Of a stretch of 64,000 nt of DNA, positions 8,700 through 17,562 are shown one piece after another. Positions within the stretch are counted from its first letter, which is position 1, and every line of letters begins with the position of its first letter. The notes under the pieces are model-generated. The model saw only the letters and a list, made by a program, of their open reading frames with translations, was not told the origin of the DNA and searched no databases. A program made the translations under genes and the position numbers. This stretch comes from Aliiroseovarius halocynthiae (lineage in GTDB: Bacteria; Pseudomonadota; Alphaproteobacteria; Rhodobacterales; Rhodobacteraceae). The stretch spans positions 1 through 64,000 of the forward strand of contig NZ_ML660024.1 in assembly GCF_007004645.1 (NCBI RefSeq), given 5' to 3'.

Positions 8700-9625
8700 T
8701 GGCTGTTCTTCTTCTTGCTGAAGTCAACAATGGTGAACTGGCGCTGGACGCCACCGCCAAGGCTGTCACCGCTGCGAAAGCTTTGGGTGATGTGACCGTA
8801 CTGGCCGCTGGCGCATCTGCCGCCGCTGCTGGTGAAGCTGCTGCGAAAATCGACGGTGTGGCCAAAGTTCTGGTTGCCGAAGACGCATCGCTGGGCCACC
8901 GCCTGGCCGAGCCGACAGCAGCCCTGATCGTATCGCTGGCTGGCGACTTTGATCACATCGTTGCACCCGCGACCACCGACGCCAAAAACGTTATGCCGCG
9001 CGTAGCGGCCCTCTTGGACGTCATGGTGATCTCGGACGCAACCGAAGTGGTTGACGCTGACACTTTCGTACGCCCGATCTATGCCGGTAACGCCATGCAG
9101 ACCGTCAAATCGAACGACGCCAAGAAGGTCATCACCTTCCGGACGTCGACCTTCGACGCCGCTGGCGAAGGCGGTTCGGCTGCTGTTGAAAGCATCGGCG
9201 CTGCTGACAACCCCGGCCTGTCGGAATGGGTTGAAGACAAGGTTGCCGAAAGCGACCGCCCCGAGCTGACCTCGGCTGGCGTTGTTGTGTCGGGTGGCCG
9301 TGGCGTGGGTTCGGAAGAGGACTTCGCCTTGATCGAGAAACTGGCAGACAAGCTGGGCGCCGCAGTTGGTGCGTCGCGTGCAGCGGTTGACTCGGGCTAT
9401 GCTCCGAACGACCTGCAGGTTGGTCAAACCGGTAAGGTTGTAGCACCAGAGCTTTACATCGCCGTGGGCATCTCGGGTGCCATCCAGCACTTGGCTGGTA
9501 TGAAAGACTCGAAGATCATCGTCGCGATCAACAAAGACGAAGAAGCTCCGATCTTCCAAGTGGCAGACTTCGGCCTGGTTGCTGACCTGTTCGACGCTGT
9601 GCCGGCCCTGACCGACGCCGTTTGA
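8699..9625 (+). CDS. etfA: Electron transfer flavoprotein alpha subunit
   Basis: This 308-residue FAD-binding partner of EtfB has an alanine-rich N-terminal Rossmann-like domain and the C-terminal FAD domain from about residue 190. Motifs include [13 protein letters not shown], the ETF-alpha signature [21 protein letters not shown] and the final [18 protein letters not shown]. The gene overlaps etfB by one base and is followed by a strong terminator, so etfBA is a two-gene operon. A long open frame on the opposite strand is a codon-bias shadow. Confidence 0.96.
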   Translation: MAVLLLAEVNNGELALDATAKAVTAAKALGDVTVLAAGASAAAAGEAAAKIDGVAKVLVAEDASLGHRLAEPTAALIVSLAGDFDHIVAPATTDAKNVMPRVAALLDVMVISDATEVVDADTFVRPIYAGNAMQTVKSNDAKKVITFRTSTFDAAGEGGSAAVESIGAADNPGLSEWVEDKVAESDRPELTSAGVVVSGGRGVGSEEDFALIEKLADKLGAAVGASRAAVDSGYAPNDLQVGQTGKVVAPELYIAVGISGAIQHLAGMKDSKIIVAINKDEEAPIFQVADFGLVADLFDAVPALTDAV

Positions 9626-9645
9626 TCAACGCACCACATATCAGG

Positions 9646-9672
9646 AAAGGCCCGCCTACTGGCGGGCCTTTT
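9646..9672 (+). terminator. Rho-independent terminator of etfBA
   Basis: AAAGGCCCGCC and GGCGGGCCTTT form an 11-bp stem around the loop TACT, followed by TTGTCTT. It lies 20 bases after the etfA stop and could also serve the convergent DUF6473 gene. Confidence 0.92.
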
Positions 9673-9694
9673 GTCTTGAGGCAACCGGTTTAGG

Positions 9695-10513
9695 CTATCT
9701 GCCCAAAACCTCGGCCAACCCTTCCGCCGCTGCCATGTGGGCGTGGGTGCCCAGCATTTGGCATGCAGCTGGCTGATCCATTTCGGAATAGGCAAGTCCG
9801 GCCTGCCCCACCTTGATCTGATCTGCGCTTGCTTTGATTTCGACCAGCTCGTGCACAAAGGGGCGCACGTTTTCAACCATTGCATAATCGACGAATAGCG
9901 GGTCGGATGCATTGATATCATCCTCGGCTTCCGCAATTGAATGGTCAGATAGCCAAAGTAGCGTCACGCGGGTTTCGAACTGCGACAGCAGGTTCTTCAA
10001 CCGCCCAACCCACGCCTCTTTTAGCTCTTGCTTGACCAGTTCAAACTTGTCTTCCGACGCCGAATGCAGGGCGCTCAGCAGATGCCGGGTAAAGCTGTAA
10101 TCCGTGAAATCCACATCGGCATAAATCATCTTTAGCAAGCTCGACGCCTGCAGGAAGCGATCATTTCGACGCGGATGCACGCCGTAATAACGGTTCGACA
10201 TATTCTGCGCACCGGGGATCTGCAGCACAATCGCCTCGGCCTTATTGCAGATATCCAGCAATGCGGGATCGTTCAGATACACATCCAGCCCAGCATTCGC
10301 GCATCCCAAATTCACGACCTTGCGCCCAAGCATATCTTCCAAAAGGTCCGGATAGGGTTTCCGCGTGAATTTCCCATAGGTCTCGGTCCCGCCCAGCGCG
10401 ACCATATAGGGATCGTTAAGCTTTCGTTTCGGCCCGCGAAACAACAATTTCGAACCACTGTATTGGCACGGGGAATAGTCTAATTCCCCTTTGCCAAGGA
10501 TATCATAGGCCAT
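9695..10513 (-). CDS. DUF6473 family protein
   Basis: This 272-residue protein has the N-terminus [19 protein letters not shown]-like region followed by LLFRGP and [10 protein letters not shown], which I recognise as the DUF6473 family of Rhodobacterales. The GGTETYGKF and [13 protein letters not shown] blocks resemble the first two blocks of SGNH/GDSL hydrolases, and a [15 protein letters not shown] ending offers a late His. A hydrolase-like fold is therefore possible, not shown. I used the second Met because AAGGAG lies eight bases before it. The gene is convergent with etfBA and divergent from the hydroxybutyryl-CoA dehydrogenase gene. Confidence 0.75.
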   Translation of the reverse strand: MAYDILGKGELDYSPCQYSGSKLLFRGPKRKLNDPYMVALGGTETYGKFTRKPYPDLLEDMLGRKVVNLGCANAGLDVYLNDPALLDICNKAEAIVLQIPGAQNMSNRYYGVHPRRNDRFLQASSLLKMIYADVDFTDYSFTRHLLSALHSASEDKFELVKQELKEAWVGRLKNLLSQFETRVTLLWLSDHSIAEAEDDINASDPLFVDYAMVENVRPFVHELVEIKASADQIKVGQAGLAYSEMDQPAACQMLGTHAHMAAAEGLAEVLGR

Positions 10514-10599
10514 GCCACCCACTCCTTTTAAATTCACCCAGAAGCAGCGTGTCAGACGAATCTTGCCAAATAACTAAACTTAGAATGCGCGATATTCCC

Positions 10600-10616
10600 T
10601 TAGGCGCCGCTTAACC
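10600..10616. promoter_or_regulatory. Degenerate CtrA-type box
   Basis: TTAG, seven bases, then TTAACC matches the CtrA pattern TTAA-N7-TTAA at seven of eight positions. It lies in the 194-bp divergent gap between the DUF6473 gene and the hydroxybutyryl-CoA dehydrogenase gene. A match of this size can arise by chance. Confidence 0.25.
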
Positions 10617-10707
10617 CTTGCACCGCCATCCATGCGCCGCATAGTCTGTGCTCAATCAAACGAACTGCGAGGCCACACCGGTGTGTTCTGGTCAGAAGGA
10701 AATATAT

Positions 10708-11583
10708 ATGAGCATCGAGACAGTGGGCGTTATTGGCGCCGGACAAATGGGCAACGGCATCGCACATGTTTTGGCCCTTGCCGGCTACGAAGTTCGTCTG
10801 AACGACATCAGCCAAGACAGTCTGGATGCCGCCATCACCCGCATCACCAAGAATATGGATCGCCAAGTCTCGCGCGAATTGATTTCGGCGCAGGACAGGG
10901 ACGATGCGATGAAGCGGATCAGCACCACATTGGCGCTGCCCGATCTTGGCCCAACTGATCTGGTGATCGAAGCCGCCACGGAAAACGAAGCGATCAAGAA
11001 GCAGATCTTTGATACGCTCTTGCCGCATCTAAGCCCGGATACAATCCTGACGTCGAACACTTCGTCGATTTCCATCACCCGTCTGGCCAGCGGTACCGAC
11101 CGCCCCGAACGCTTCATGGGGTTCCACTTCATGAACCCGGTCCCCCTGATGAAACTGGTCGAGCTGATCCGCGGCATTGCAACCGACGAACCGACATATC
11201 AGGCCTGTTTTTCCGTGGTTGAGAAACTGGGCAAGACCGCTGCCAGCGCCGAGGATTATCCCGCCTTCATCGTGAACCGCATTCTGATCCCGATGATCAA
11301 CGAAGCCTGCTATGCGCTGTATGAAGGCGTGGGATCGGTGGCATCGATTGACGCGTCGATGAAACTGGGTGCAAACCACCCAATGGGCCCGCTCGAACTG
11401 GGGGATTTCATCGGCCTGGATACCTGTCTGGCGATTATGAATGTGCTGCACGATGGGCTGGCAGACACCAAATATCGCCCCTGCCCACTGCTGGTAAAAT
11501 ATGTCGAGGCCGGGTGGGTTGGACGCAAAGCCGGGCGTGGTTTTTATGACTATCGCGGCGAGGTTCCGGTTCCGACGCGCTAA
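10708..11583 (+). CDS. 3-hydroxybutyryl-CoA dehydrogenase
   Basis: This 291-residue NAD-dependent enzyme interconverts 3-hydroxyacyl-CoA and 3-oxoacyl-CoA, probably with short chains. The Rossmann motif GVIGAGQMGNGIAHV is at the N-terminus, the LTSNTSSISIT and FMGFHFMNPVPLMKLVE blocks carry the catalytic Ser, His and nearby Asn, and the C-terminal dimer domain has GANHPMGPLELGDFIGLD. I used the Met with AGAAGGAAA upstream, not the in-frame extension that starts 60 bases earlier. It sits close to etfBA but after an intervening opposite-strand gene, so it is a separate unit ended by a terminator. Confidence 0.93.
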   Translation: MSIETVGVIGAGQMGNGIAHVLALAGYEVRLNDISQDSLDAAITRITKNMDRQVSRELISAQDRDDAMKRISTTLALPDLGPTDLVIEAATENEAIKKQIFDTLLPHLSPDTILTSNTSSISITRLASGTDRPERFMGFHFMNPVPLMKLVELIRGIATDEPTYQACFSVVEKLGKTAASAEDYPAFIVNRILIPMINEACYALYEGVGSVASIDASMKLGANHPMGPLELGDFIGLDTCLAIMNVLHDGLADTKYRPCPLLVKYVEAGWVGRKAGRGFYDYRGEVPVPTR

Positions 11584-11596
11584 GACCCGAAGTACT

Positions 11597-11619
11597 AAAG
11601 GCCCCGCTGGGGCCTTTTT
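11597..11619. terminator. Bidirectional terminator between hydroxybutyryl-CoA dehydrogenase and acyltransferase genes
   Basis: AAAGGCCCC and GGGGCCTTT form a 9-bp stem with a 3-base loop and a T-run on the plus strand. The A-run on the other side gives Ts for transcripts coming from the convergent acyltransferase gene. Confidence 0.88.
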
Positions 11620-11620
11620 C

Positions 11621-12502
11621 TTACTTTCCAGCCAGCGCCAGCGTGTGATCTCGGAGCCATGCCATGAAGCCGCGCGGGTCTGATTTCACCGTTGCCAACT
11701 GCTCGTCCGTCAGTTCTTTGCCAACGACCGGCGAATGGACCCTGTTGCAGCTTTTGACGATCTCATGCAGCAATAGCGCCTGACGCATGGTCGCAGACAA
11801 GCGATTGGCAATCTGGTACCAACGGGTGTTGGCGCCAGGGAAGAAAATCGGCACGACACGTGCGCCAGAGCGGCGGATCATTTGTGCCGTGAAGACATTC
11901 CACTCACGCTCGATCGCAGGGCCCATCAAGCTGTCCGAGGACGCCACGACGCCGGATGGAAACAGCGTGATCAGGCCACCCTGTTTCAGATGCGCCATCG
12001 CCTGCGCGCGCATCTCGACCATCTTCTGTTGCGCTTCTGGATCATGTGGAAACGGGACCGTGATCATGTAAGAGGACGCGACCTCGTCCAGGCCATCCAG
12101 AACCGATCGGGTCAGGATGCGGTAATCATTCCGGCGACGGCCGATCAGCTCGGCCAGCACCATGCCATCGGTCAGCCCGTGTGGATGGTTGGCAACAACA
12201 ACGACGGGGCCGTCTTCGGGAATATTTGCAAGCTGGTCATCTGGGGTCCGCACCTGCACACCCATGACATCCAGACATGCCCCCCAAAACGCCTGCCCCT
12301 TGGGCGCACCGCGTCGTTCCAGTTTGCGGACCATACGCAGGATAGAGATTTTCCCCGTCATCCATTCAACAGAACGAATGACCAGACTCTGTACAGGATT
12401 ATTGAACGAATTGGCATAGGTCAGGCTGCCGCGATCATACTGTTGCGCAGTCGCGTCTGTTGGATTGGCCTGTTCCAAGTGGTTCTCGGCGTCGTGAGTC
12501 AC
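11621..12502 (-). CDS. Lysophospholipid acyltransferase family protein
   Basis: This 293-residue protein belongs to the glycerolipid acyltransferase superfamily. The catalytic block is VVANHPHGLTDGMVLAELIG, with the H-X5-D spacing of the hemolysin-like acyltransferase branch, and LITLFPSGVVA stands where PlsC has FPEGTR. It probably moves an acyl chain onto a lysolipid, ornithine lipid or similar acceptor at the inner face of the membrane. The start is GTG with AAGGA upstream. It is the last gene of the chvI-to-HPr run, 29 bases after the HPr gene, which ties a lipid enzyme to a PTS/ChvGI regulatory unit. Confidence 0.82.
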   Translation of the reverse strand: MTHDAENHLEQANPTDATAQQYDRGSLTYANSFNNPVQSLVIRSVEWMTGKISILRMVRKLERRGAPKGQAFWGACLDVMGVQVRTPDDQLANIPEDGPVVVVANHPHGLTDGMVLAELIGRRRNDYRILTRSVLDGLDEVASSYMITVPFPHDPEAQQKMVEMRAQAMAHLKQGGLITLFPSGVVASSDSLMGPAIEREWNVFTAQMIRRSGARVVPIFFPGANTRWYQIANRLSATMRQALLLHEIVKSCNRVHSPVVGKELTDEQLATVKSDPRGFMAWLRDHTLALAGK

Positions 12503-12531
12503 GTTTTGGTTTTCCTTACCACGTCGTAGCT

Positions 12532-12804
12532 TTACATACCTTCGCCGAACTTGTCAGCCACAAGCGCTTCCAGCGCATCCATCAGCTCGGTCGCTTGAGG
12601 GCCCGAAGTTTCCACCTGAATGTTGGTCCCCTGCGAGGCCGCAAGCATCAGAAGTCCCATGATCGAATCGCCATCCGCATCCAACCCGTCCTTCGACACA
12701 CGGGCGCGGGCGTCGTGGTTTTCAACTGTATCGACAAACTTCGCCGAGGCCCGCGCATGCAGACCCTTTACATTGATAATCTCAAGCTGACGGTTGTTAC
12801 TCAT
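12532..12804 (-). CDS. HPr phosphocarrier protein
   Basis: This 90-residue PTS phosphocarrier has the histidine phosphorylation site in KGLHARASAKFV and the regulatory serine region in DSIMGLLMLAASQG, which HprK would phosphorylate. It is close to the usual 85-90 residues. It lies seven bases from the upstream EIIA gene. With EIIA, HprK and RapZ present but no sugar permease, it most likely works in a regulatory phosphorelay and not in sugar uptake. Enzyme I must be encoded elsewhere. Confidence 0.95.
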   Translation of the reverse strand: MSNNRQLEIINVKGLHARASAKFVDTVENHDARARVSKDGLDADGDSIMGLLMLAASQGTNIQVETSGPQATELMDALEALVADKFGEGM

Positions 12805-12810
12805 AGCGTG

Positions 12811-13203
12811 TCAATCCTCACTCACATCAATGCAATCAATATACTTGCGACCCGCAGCCAGCGCTTTCTGGGTCGAGGCCTCGACCGACAGATGGCGGGT
12901 CTTGGCTAGCTTCAGCAACATAGGAAGGTTCGCGCCGTAAAGGATCTTGCGATCAGATTTGCAGCAGGCAGGCAGCGACAGATTGGCGGGTGAGCCGCCA
13001 AACATATCGACAACGATCACAACGCCGTCGCCCTGATCCACGCTGTTTGCAGCGGCTGCGATTTCGGATCGCTTGTTGTCGCGATCACATTCCGCGGCAG
13101 TCGAAATGGCGCACATGCCCGGCTGTTTGCCGACCACATGTTCGACAGCCGCCAGATATTCAGTTGCAAGCCCGCCATGCGCGACGATCACGATACCGAT
13201 CAC
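12811..13203 (-). CDS. PTS EIIA component, mannose/fructose family
   Basis: This 130-residue protein matches the EIIA-Man fold: IGIVIVAHGGLATEYL contains the phosphorylated His near residue 10, and GVVIVVDMFGGSPANLSL is the conserved second block. The best start is GTG, one base after the rapZ stop, with GAGGG upstream; the longer open frame runs inside rapZ. In alphaproteobacteria this solitary EIIA takes phosphate from HPr and is thought to act on regulatory targets. No EIIB or EIIC gene is present here. Confidence 0.92.
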   Translation of the reverse strand: MIGIVIVAHGGLATEYLAAVEHVVGKQPGMCAISTAAECDRDNKRSEIAAAANSVDQGDGVVIVVDMFGGSPANLSLPACCKSDRKILYGANLPMLLKLAKTRHLSVEASTQKALAAGRKYIDCIDVSED

Positions 13204-13204
13204 G

Positions 13205-14113
13205 CTATACCCTCGATGTTGATGCCGCTGCTGTCCCGGCGCGGCGTTCCAATTCCCGATGTCTAATTGACACCTGCCACCCCTTACTTGCAAGCGCCTT
13301 TGCAAGGTTTTCCGTAAGGGCAACTGACCGATGTTGCCCCCCAGTACAGCCGAACCCAATCGAAAGATGGGCTTTGCCTTCTTCTCCGAAGGCGGGGATC
13401 AGATATTCGACCAGATTCTGCACCTGATCAAAGAATTTCTCAAACCGGGGATCTTGCGCCACATAGCCCGAGACAGCGTCACTTCGGCCATCCAATGCAC
13501 GTAAAGCAGGCTCCCAGTGCGGATTGCGCAAAAAGCGCGCGTCAAACACCATGTCCAACCCGCGCGGCACCCCGCGTTTATACGAAAACGAATGGACCGA
13601 GACGGCCAGCTCTTCCGCGCCCGACACGGACAGCCAGCGCATGATTTCGTCCTTCAGATCATGGGGCGACAAATCCGATGTATCAATCAGAACATCTGCG
13701 CGCCCTCGGATCGGGATCAACAGCTCTATCTCGCGCATGATCCCCAGCTCCGGGGTTTCATCCGGCGCCAATGGGTGACGGCGACGGGTTTCCGAATACC
13801 GGCGCACCAGCACGTCACGCGAACAGTCCAGATACAGCACTTCGACGGCGAAACCATCGTCCTCTCGCAGGTCTTCGATCACCTGCAACAGCATCTCGGT
13901 CGAAAAATCACGGTTTCGCACATCGACGCCCAAAGCAAGCGGACGCGTCAGCGCGGGACCAGACAATACGCGGTCAATCAATGACAAAGGCAGGTTGTCG
14001 ATCACCTCGTACCCGATGTCTTCAAGAACACGAATCGCGGTCGTTCGGCCAGCCCCAGAGGGGCCGGTGACCAGAACGATCTTCTGTCCAGATTTCGTTT
14101 TTTGATCCGTCAT
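13205..14113 (-). CDS. rapZ: RapZ/YvcJ-type nucleotide-binding protein
   Basis: This 302-residue protein has an N-terminal P-loop [26 protein letters not shown] and the C-terminal RapZ domain with [15 protein letters not shown]. In E. coli RapZ senses glucosamine-6-phosphate and guides RNase E; outside enterics its targets are less clear. In alphaproteobacteria it is regularly found between hprK and the EIIA gene, as here. The ATG has GGAAGGG before it. It lies 81 bases after hprK and one base before the EIIA gene. Confidence 0.94.
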   Translation of the reverse strand: MTDQKTKSGQKIVLVTGPSGAGRTTAIRVLEDIGYEVIDNLPLSLIDRVLSGPALTRPLALGVDVRNRDFSTEMLLQVIEDLREDDGFAVEVLYLDCSRDVLVRRYSETRRRHPLAPDETPELGIMREIELLIPIRGRADVLIDTSDLSPHDLKDEIMRWLSVSGAEELAVSVHSFSYKRGVPRGLDMVFDARFLRNPHWEPALRALDGRSDAVSGYVAQDPRFEKFFDQVQNLVEYLIPAFGEEGKAHLSIGFGCTGGQHRSVALTENLAKALASKGWQVSIRHRELERRAGTAAASTSRV

Positions 14114-14194
14114 TGCCCTTCCTTATAGAACAGGCGTCCGCAGCATGTCTGGCGCATATAGCGCAGTTCTGCACCCGGCCAAAGCCCTGCGCGG

Positions 14195-14638
14195 TTATTC
14201 TGCTGGCGCGTGGCGTCCGTGACGCAACAGGTTGAAGATCGCTATTGCGAAATAGGGTGCGTCGACGCGGAAAAGGCACTCAATCGCGCAACCGTTAACT
14301 TCCGTGATCGCTGGTGATGTCGGCAAGCGCGACATTTCGATCTGCCCCATATCCACCACCAGCTTCAGTTGGGCCTCGGGACAATGCGGTACGTTGATCA
14401 GGCCCACACCACGCGCTTCGATCACACCCGGCAACTCGGGCGGGGCGATCACAACCGGGGCGTCATCTTGCATCACAATCTGGCTCAGGTCGTCCGCGAC
14501 AAGCAGTGCGCCCAGCCCGATCAATTCTAAAGCCAGTGCGGATTTGCCGGAACCTGATGGCCCCGTGATCATCACCGCAGCACCGTCCACGGCAACCGTG
14601 GTGGCGTGATAGCGGGCAACGACCGGCTTGACCGTCAT
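14195..14638 (-). CDS. hprK: HPr kinase/phosphorylase, short form
   Basis: This 147-residue protein contains only the catalytic domain of HprK: the Walker A loop TGPSGSGKSALALELI, LVADDLSQIV, and PGVIEARGVGLINV. It lacks the roughly 130-residue N-terminal domain of Firmicute HprK, as is usual in alphaproteobacteria. It should phosphorylate and dephosphorylate the serine of HPr. Its ATG overlaps the chvG stop codon by four bases, which makes co-translation with the sensor kinase likely. Confidence 0.9.
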   Translation of the reverse strand: MTVKPVVARYHATTVAVDGAAVMITGPSGSGKSALALELIGLGALLVADDLSQIVMQDDAPVVIAPPELPGVIEARGVGLINVPHCPEAQLKLVVDMGQIEMSRLPTSPAITEVNGCAIECLFRVDAPYFAIAIFNLLRHGRHAPAE

Positions 14639-16476
14639 ACAGGCAATCCGACCACAAAGCGTGCGCCCAGTGGATCCGAGGTCAGATCCGCATCGGTGGG
14701 GCGAATATTTTCGGCCCAGATCACACCGCCATGTGCTTCGACGATTTGCTTCGAGATCGCCAACCCAAGACCGGAGTTGTTACCAAACTGGTTTTGGGGG
14801 CGTTCCGAATAGAAGCGTTCGAAAATCTTCGCCAAAGCCTGATCGGGAATTCCGGGCCCAGTGTCTTCCACAACTACAAGAATTCGATTTTCGCGGCGAC
14901 GCGCCCATACGCGGATTGCGTCACCGCTTTCGCAGAAGCTTAGCGCATTGGTGATCAGATTCACGAAAACCTGTGCCAGACGCGCTTCCAACCCGCTGAT
15001 CACGATCGGGTTGTCGGGCATGTCGGTAATGAAGTCGACACCTTTCTCCCGCGCCTCTCCACCCAGATAATCCGACAAACTACGCAGCATGTGTAGCAGA
15101 TCGAACTCCTCCTCGGCTTCGCGCACAAGTTCGCTATCCAAACGCGATGCATTCGAAATGTCGCTTACCAGACGGTCCAGCCGGCGGGTATCGTGCTCGA
15201 TCACATCAAGCAAGCGCACGCGCTGCTCTTCTTTGTTGGCCAGACGCAATGTGCCCACAGCCGAGCGCAAACTGGCCAGTGGGTTCTTAATCTCGTGTGC
15301 CACATCCGCGGCAAACTGTTCGTTGGCGTCAATCCGGTCATAAAGTGCATTGACCATGCCGCGAAGCGCGCCAGAAAGTCGGCCAATCTCGTCGGGGCGA
15401 CCCGTCAGATCCGGAATGCGGACCCGTCGTGTTTTCACGTTGCGTGGATCGTTCTCACCGCTTAGCTCGGCGGCTTTTGCCAGATCCGACAGAGGGTTCG
15501 CTATGGTCGATGCTAGTACAAGGCTAAGACCAATCGAAACAACTATCGCGATGACAAACATCTGCAAAAGCTGTTCGCGCTCGGCCCGAACGAGCATGTC
15601 AAGCTCACCTGCTGCACTTGTAATTGCAACCACCCCCGCAGGTCGTCCCTGCTGCAATATTGGGGTCGCAACCGAGAAGACCGTCCCGCCATTCTGGTCA
15701 ACCCCATTCGCGACTTGAGTTGCCCCCAACATAGCACGGAAATAGAGGCTACGCGCCATACTTTCAGTGTCCAGTGGCTGGTCTTGAACGCCCCCGCCCC
15801 CTGCGAACCCCGAAGTCGCTTCCCAGATCGAATTCAAAATGTCCGTGATGATCGTTGAGCCGATATTGCGCTGCAGTCCGTCGACGGGGGTCTGCTCGCC
15901 GCGGTCGCGACCAACAGTTGTGGCGATCATCGCTTCGGAATCGTCAAATACAAAGACCTCCAGACCCACTGGCAAGTGCAAATTTGAAAGTGTCCGAGCA
16001 AAATCTGCAGGCGCTTGCACCGCTATATCGGCCTCAATCGTGTCGATTTTTTGCTGCTCGGCAAGGCTTTCCTGCGTCACGCCATCGGATGCTTCGGACA
16101 AAGTCTCTTCAACGATACGCGCTGCTTCTCCGGCCTGTGTCAGCTGCGCCTCGAACACATCTGCGATCAACTCGGCTTCAACCACCAAACCGCGCTCTCG
16201 CTGGAACAGAAGGCTGTCGCGAAACGGGTTCAGATACAAAACTCCGGCAACCAGAATAACCAAACCGAGCAAGTTGAATGTAATAATTTTTCGCGCCAGC
16301 GGCGAGCGGTTGATCGATATCAGACCACGCTCGCGCCGCGTGCTACGCATCGCCGCGTCATAATCGTCGGGAAGAGACATCCAGTCTTCTCCCAGCACAA
16401 CATCACTTTCAGTCGGGTTCTCTTCGGCCTTCAGGCGTTTTTGCTTTCTGCCCGGCGCAAACTTCATGAAGGTCAT
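14635..16476 (-). CDS. chvG: Sensor histidine kinase ChvG
   Basis: This 613-residue inner-membrane kinase has a first membrane helix near residues 60-80, a periplasmic sensor region of about 200 residues, a second helix near 300-325, a HAMP domain, and the catalytic core. The phosphorylated His is in [17 protein letters not shown], the N box is [14 protein letters not shown] and the G box [23 protein letters not shown]. ChvG/ExoS kinases respond to acid and envelope stress and control ChvI. The start overlaps chvI by four bases (ATGA); a second Met lies three codons in. Confidence 0.95.
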   Translation of the reverse strand: MTFMKFAPGRKQKRLKAEENPTESDVVLGEDWMSLPDDYDAAMRSTRRERGLISINRSPLARKIITFNLLGLVILVAGVLYLNPFRDSLLFQRERGLVVEAELIADVFEAQLTQAGEAARIVEETLSEASDGVTQESLAEQQKIDTIEADIAVQAPADFARTLSNLHLPVGLEVFVFDDSEAMIATTVGRDRGEQTPVDGLQRNIGSTIITDILNSIWEATSGFAGGGGVQDQPLDTESMARSLYFRAMLGATQVANGVDQNGGTVFSVATPILQQGRPAGVVAITSAAGELDMLVRAEREQLLQMFVIAIVVSIGLSLVLASTIANPLSDLAKAAELSGENDPRNVKTRRVRIPDLTGRPDEIGRLSGALRGMVNALYDRIDANEQFAADVAHEIKNPLASLRSAVGTLRLANKEEQRVRLLDVIEHDTRRLDRLVSDISNASRLDSELVREAEEEFDLLHMLRSLSDYLGGEAREKGVDFITDMPDNPIVISGLEARLAQVFVNLITNALSFCESGDAIRVWARRRENRILVVVEDTGPGIPDQALAKIFERFYSERPQNQFGNNSGLGLAISKQIVEAHGGVIWAENIRPTDADLTSDPLGARFVVGLPV

Positions 16477-17177
16477 TCTTCGTTATAACGATATCCGATG
16501 CCGTATAGCGTCTCGATCGCCGAAAAATCTGAATCAGCCATGCGCATTTTCTTGCGCAGGCGCTTGATGTGGCTGTCGATGGTACGGTCGTCCACATAGA
16601 CCTGATCGTCATATGCGACGTCCATCAACTGATCGCGGCTTTTCACAAACCCGGGGCGTTGTGCCAACGCCTGCAGCAGCAGAAACTCGGTCACGGTCAG
16701 GGACACATCAATGCCCTTCCACGAAACGGCATGGCGCAATGGGTCCATCCGCAGCTCGCCACGTTCCAGAAGGCGACCTTCTTCGGCCTCGCCGGCCTCG
16801 TCGTTTTCGATCACTTCCTGGCGACGCAGAAGTGCGCGGATACGCTCGACCAACAGGCGTTGACTGAAGGGTTTCGTGACATAGTCATCCGCCCCCATGC
16901 GAAGGCCCAGCACTTCGTCAATCTCGTCATCTTTTGAGGTTAGAAAAATCACCGGCAGGGTCGAGGTCTTCTGGCGCACACGTTGCAGCAGATCCATTCC
17001 ATCCATACGTGGCATCTTGATGTCAAATACCGCCAAGTCCGGCAGTCGCTTGGCGAATGCGTCAAGGGCGCTTTGGCCGTCATTATAGGTCTCTACTTCG
17101 AACCCTTCGGCTTCAAGTGTAATCGACACTGACGTCAGAATGTTTCTGTCGTCGTCAACCAAGGCGATCCTGGACAT
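16473..17177 (-). CDS. chvI: Response regulator ChvI
   Basis: This 234-residue OmpR-type regulator has a receiver domain (acidic DDD at residues 8-10, phosphoacceptor Asp in [13 protein letters not shown], Lys in FLTSKDDE) and a winged-helix DNA-binding domain from about residue 135 ending in [13 protein letters not shown] chose [10 protein letters not shown], with GAGGGAAG before it, in place of the Met ten codons upstream. ChvI is known to control envelope, exopolysaccharide and central-carbon genes in related bacteria. It heads the run that continues to HPr and is divergent from pckA. Confidence 0.95.
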   Translation of the reverse strand: MSRIALVDDDRNILTSVSITLEAEGFEVETYNDGQSALDAFAKRLPDLAVFDIKMPRMDGMDLLQRVRQKTSTLPVIFLTSKDDEIDEVLGLRMGADDYVTKPFSQRLLVERIRALLRRQEVIENDEAGEAEEGRLLERGELRMDPLRHAVSWKGIDVSLTVTEFLLLQALAQRPGFVKSRDQLMDVAYDDQVYVDDRTIDSHIKRLRKKMRMADSDFSAIETLYGIGYRYNEE

Positions 17178-17374
17178 GGGCTTCCCTCGCACTGCGCGCG
17201 CTGCCAATAGTCAGGCGCTGCATTAAGTTGTGAATTCTAGACGTCATCTTCTCGCGTTCTCAGCGGCGAATCAACTGAGAATTGCGATTCGAAACCGCCC
17301 TGCGCAGGTTTCTTACGTCACCAGAGGGAAATCAACGTATTTGTTTCTGTTGAATATTCCACAAACGAAACTTT

Positions 17375-17408
17375 TGATTGCGCAAACACGGATTTGGTTG
17401 CGCTAACT
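17375..17408. promoter_or_regulatory. Two LacI-type operator-like elements before pckA
   Basis: TGATTGCGCAAACA (17375-17388) and TGGTTGCGCTAACT (17395-17408) each match the palindrome TGTTAGCGCTAACA at 11 of 14 positions. They sit on the same face of the helix, 20 bases apart. That palindrome is, as I recall it, the motif of the LacI-family regulator CceR of Rhodobacter, which controls central-carbon genes including gluconeogenesis. The identity of the regulator here is inference. Confidence 0.45.
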
Positions 17409-17468
17409 GCACAATGCGCGCTGTTCCAGAAGAAAGTCTGCGTGTTATAGCCCGAATACCGGCCCTCG

Positions 17469-17515
17469 TTCACATGAGGGTTGGCGCGCGGAAAAACACT
17501 GCGCTCTCATGTGAA
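17469..17515. repeat. Perfect inverted repeat in the pckA leader
   Basis: TTCACATGAG (17469-17478) is repeated as CTCATGTGAA (17506-17515) with 27 bases between, ending 47 bases before the pckA ATG. It could be a paired protein-binding site or, if transcribed, a stem with a large loop. Confidence 0.6.
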
Positions 17516-17562
17516 ACAGATACGCCGGGGACAACAGACGGACCGGCGACAGGAGCAAATAA

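Larger units (their letters stand above)
17178..17562. promoter_or_regulatory. Divergent chvI-pckA control region
   Basis: This 385-base stretch contains no gene that I can support. It is AT-richer than its flanks between 17220 and 17400. It holds two near-identical TTGCGC(A/T)AAC elements 20 bases apart, a perfect 10-bp inverted repeat in the pckA leader, and the AGGAG site for pckA at its right end. Both the chvI and pckA promoters must lie here. Short open frames across it read into neither gene. Confidence 0.75.

Noticed and set aside
8570-9559. 329-codon open frame antisense to etfB/etfA
   Set aside because: Shadow of etfA codon usage; no family match and no start context.
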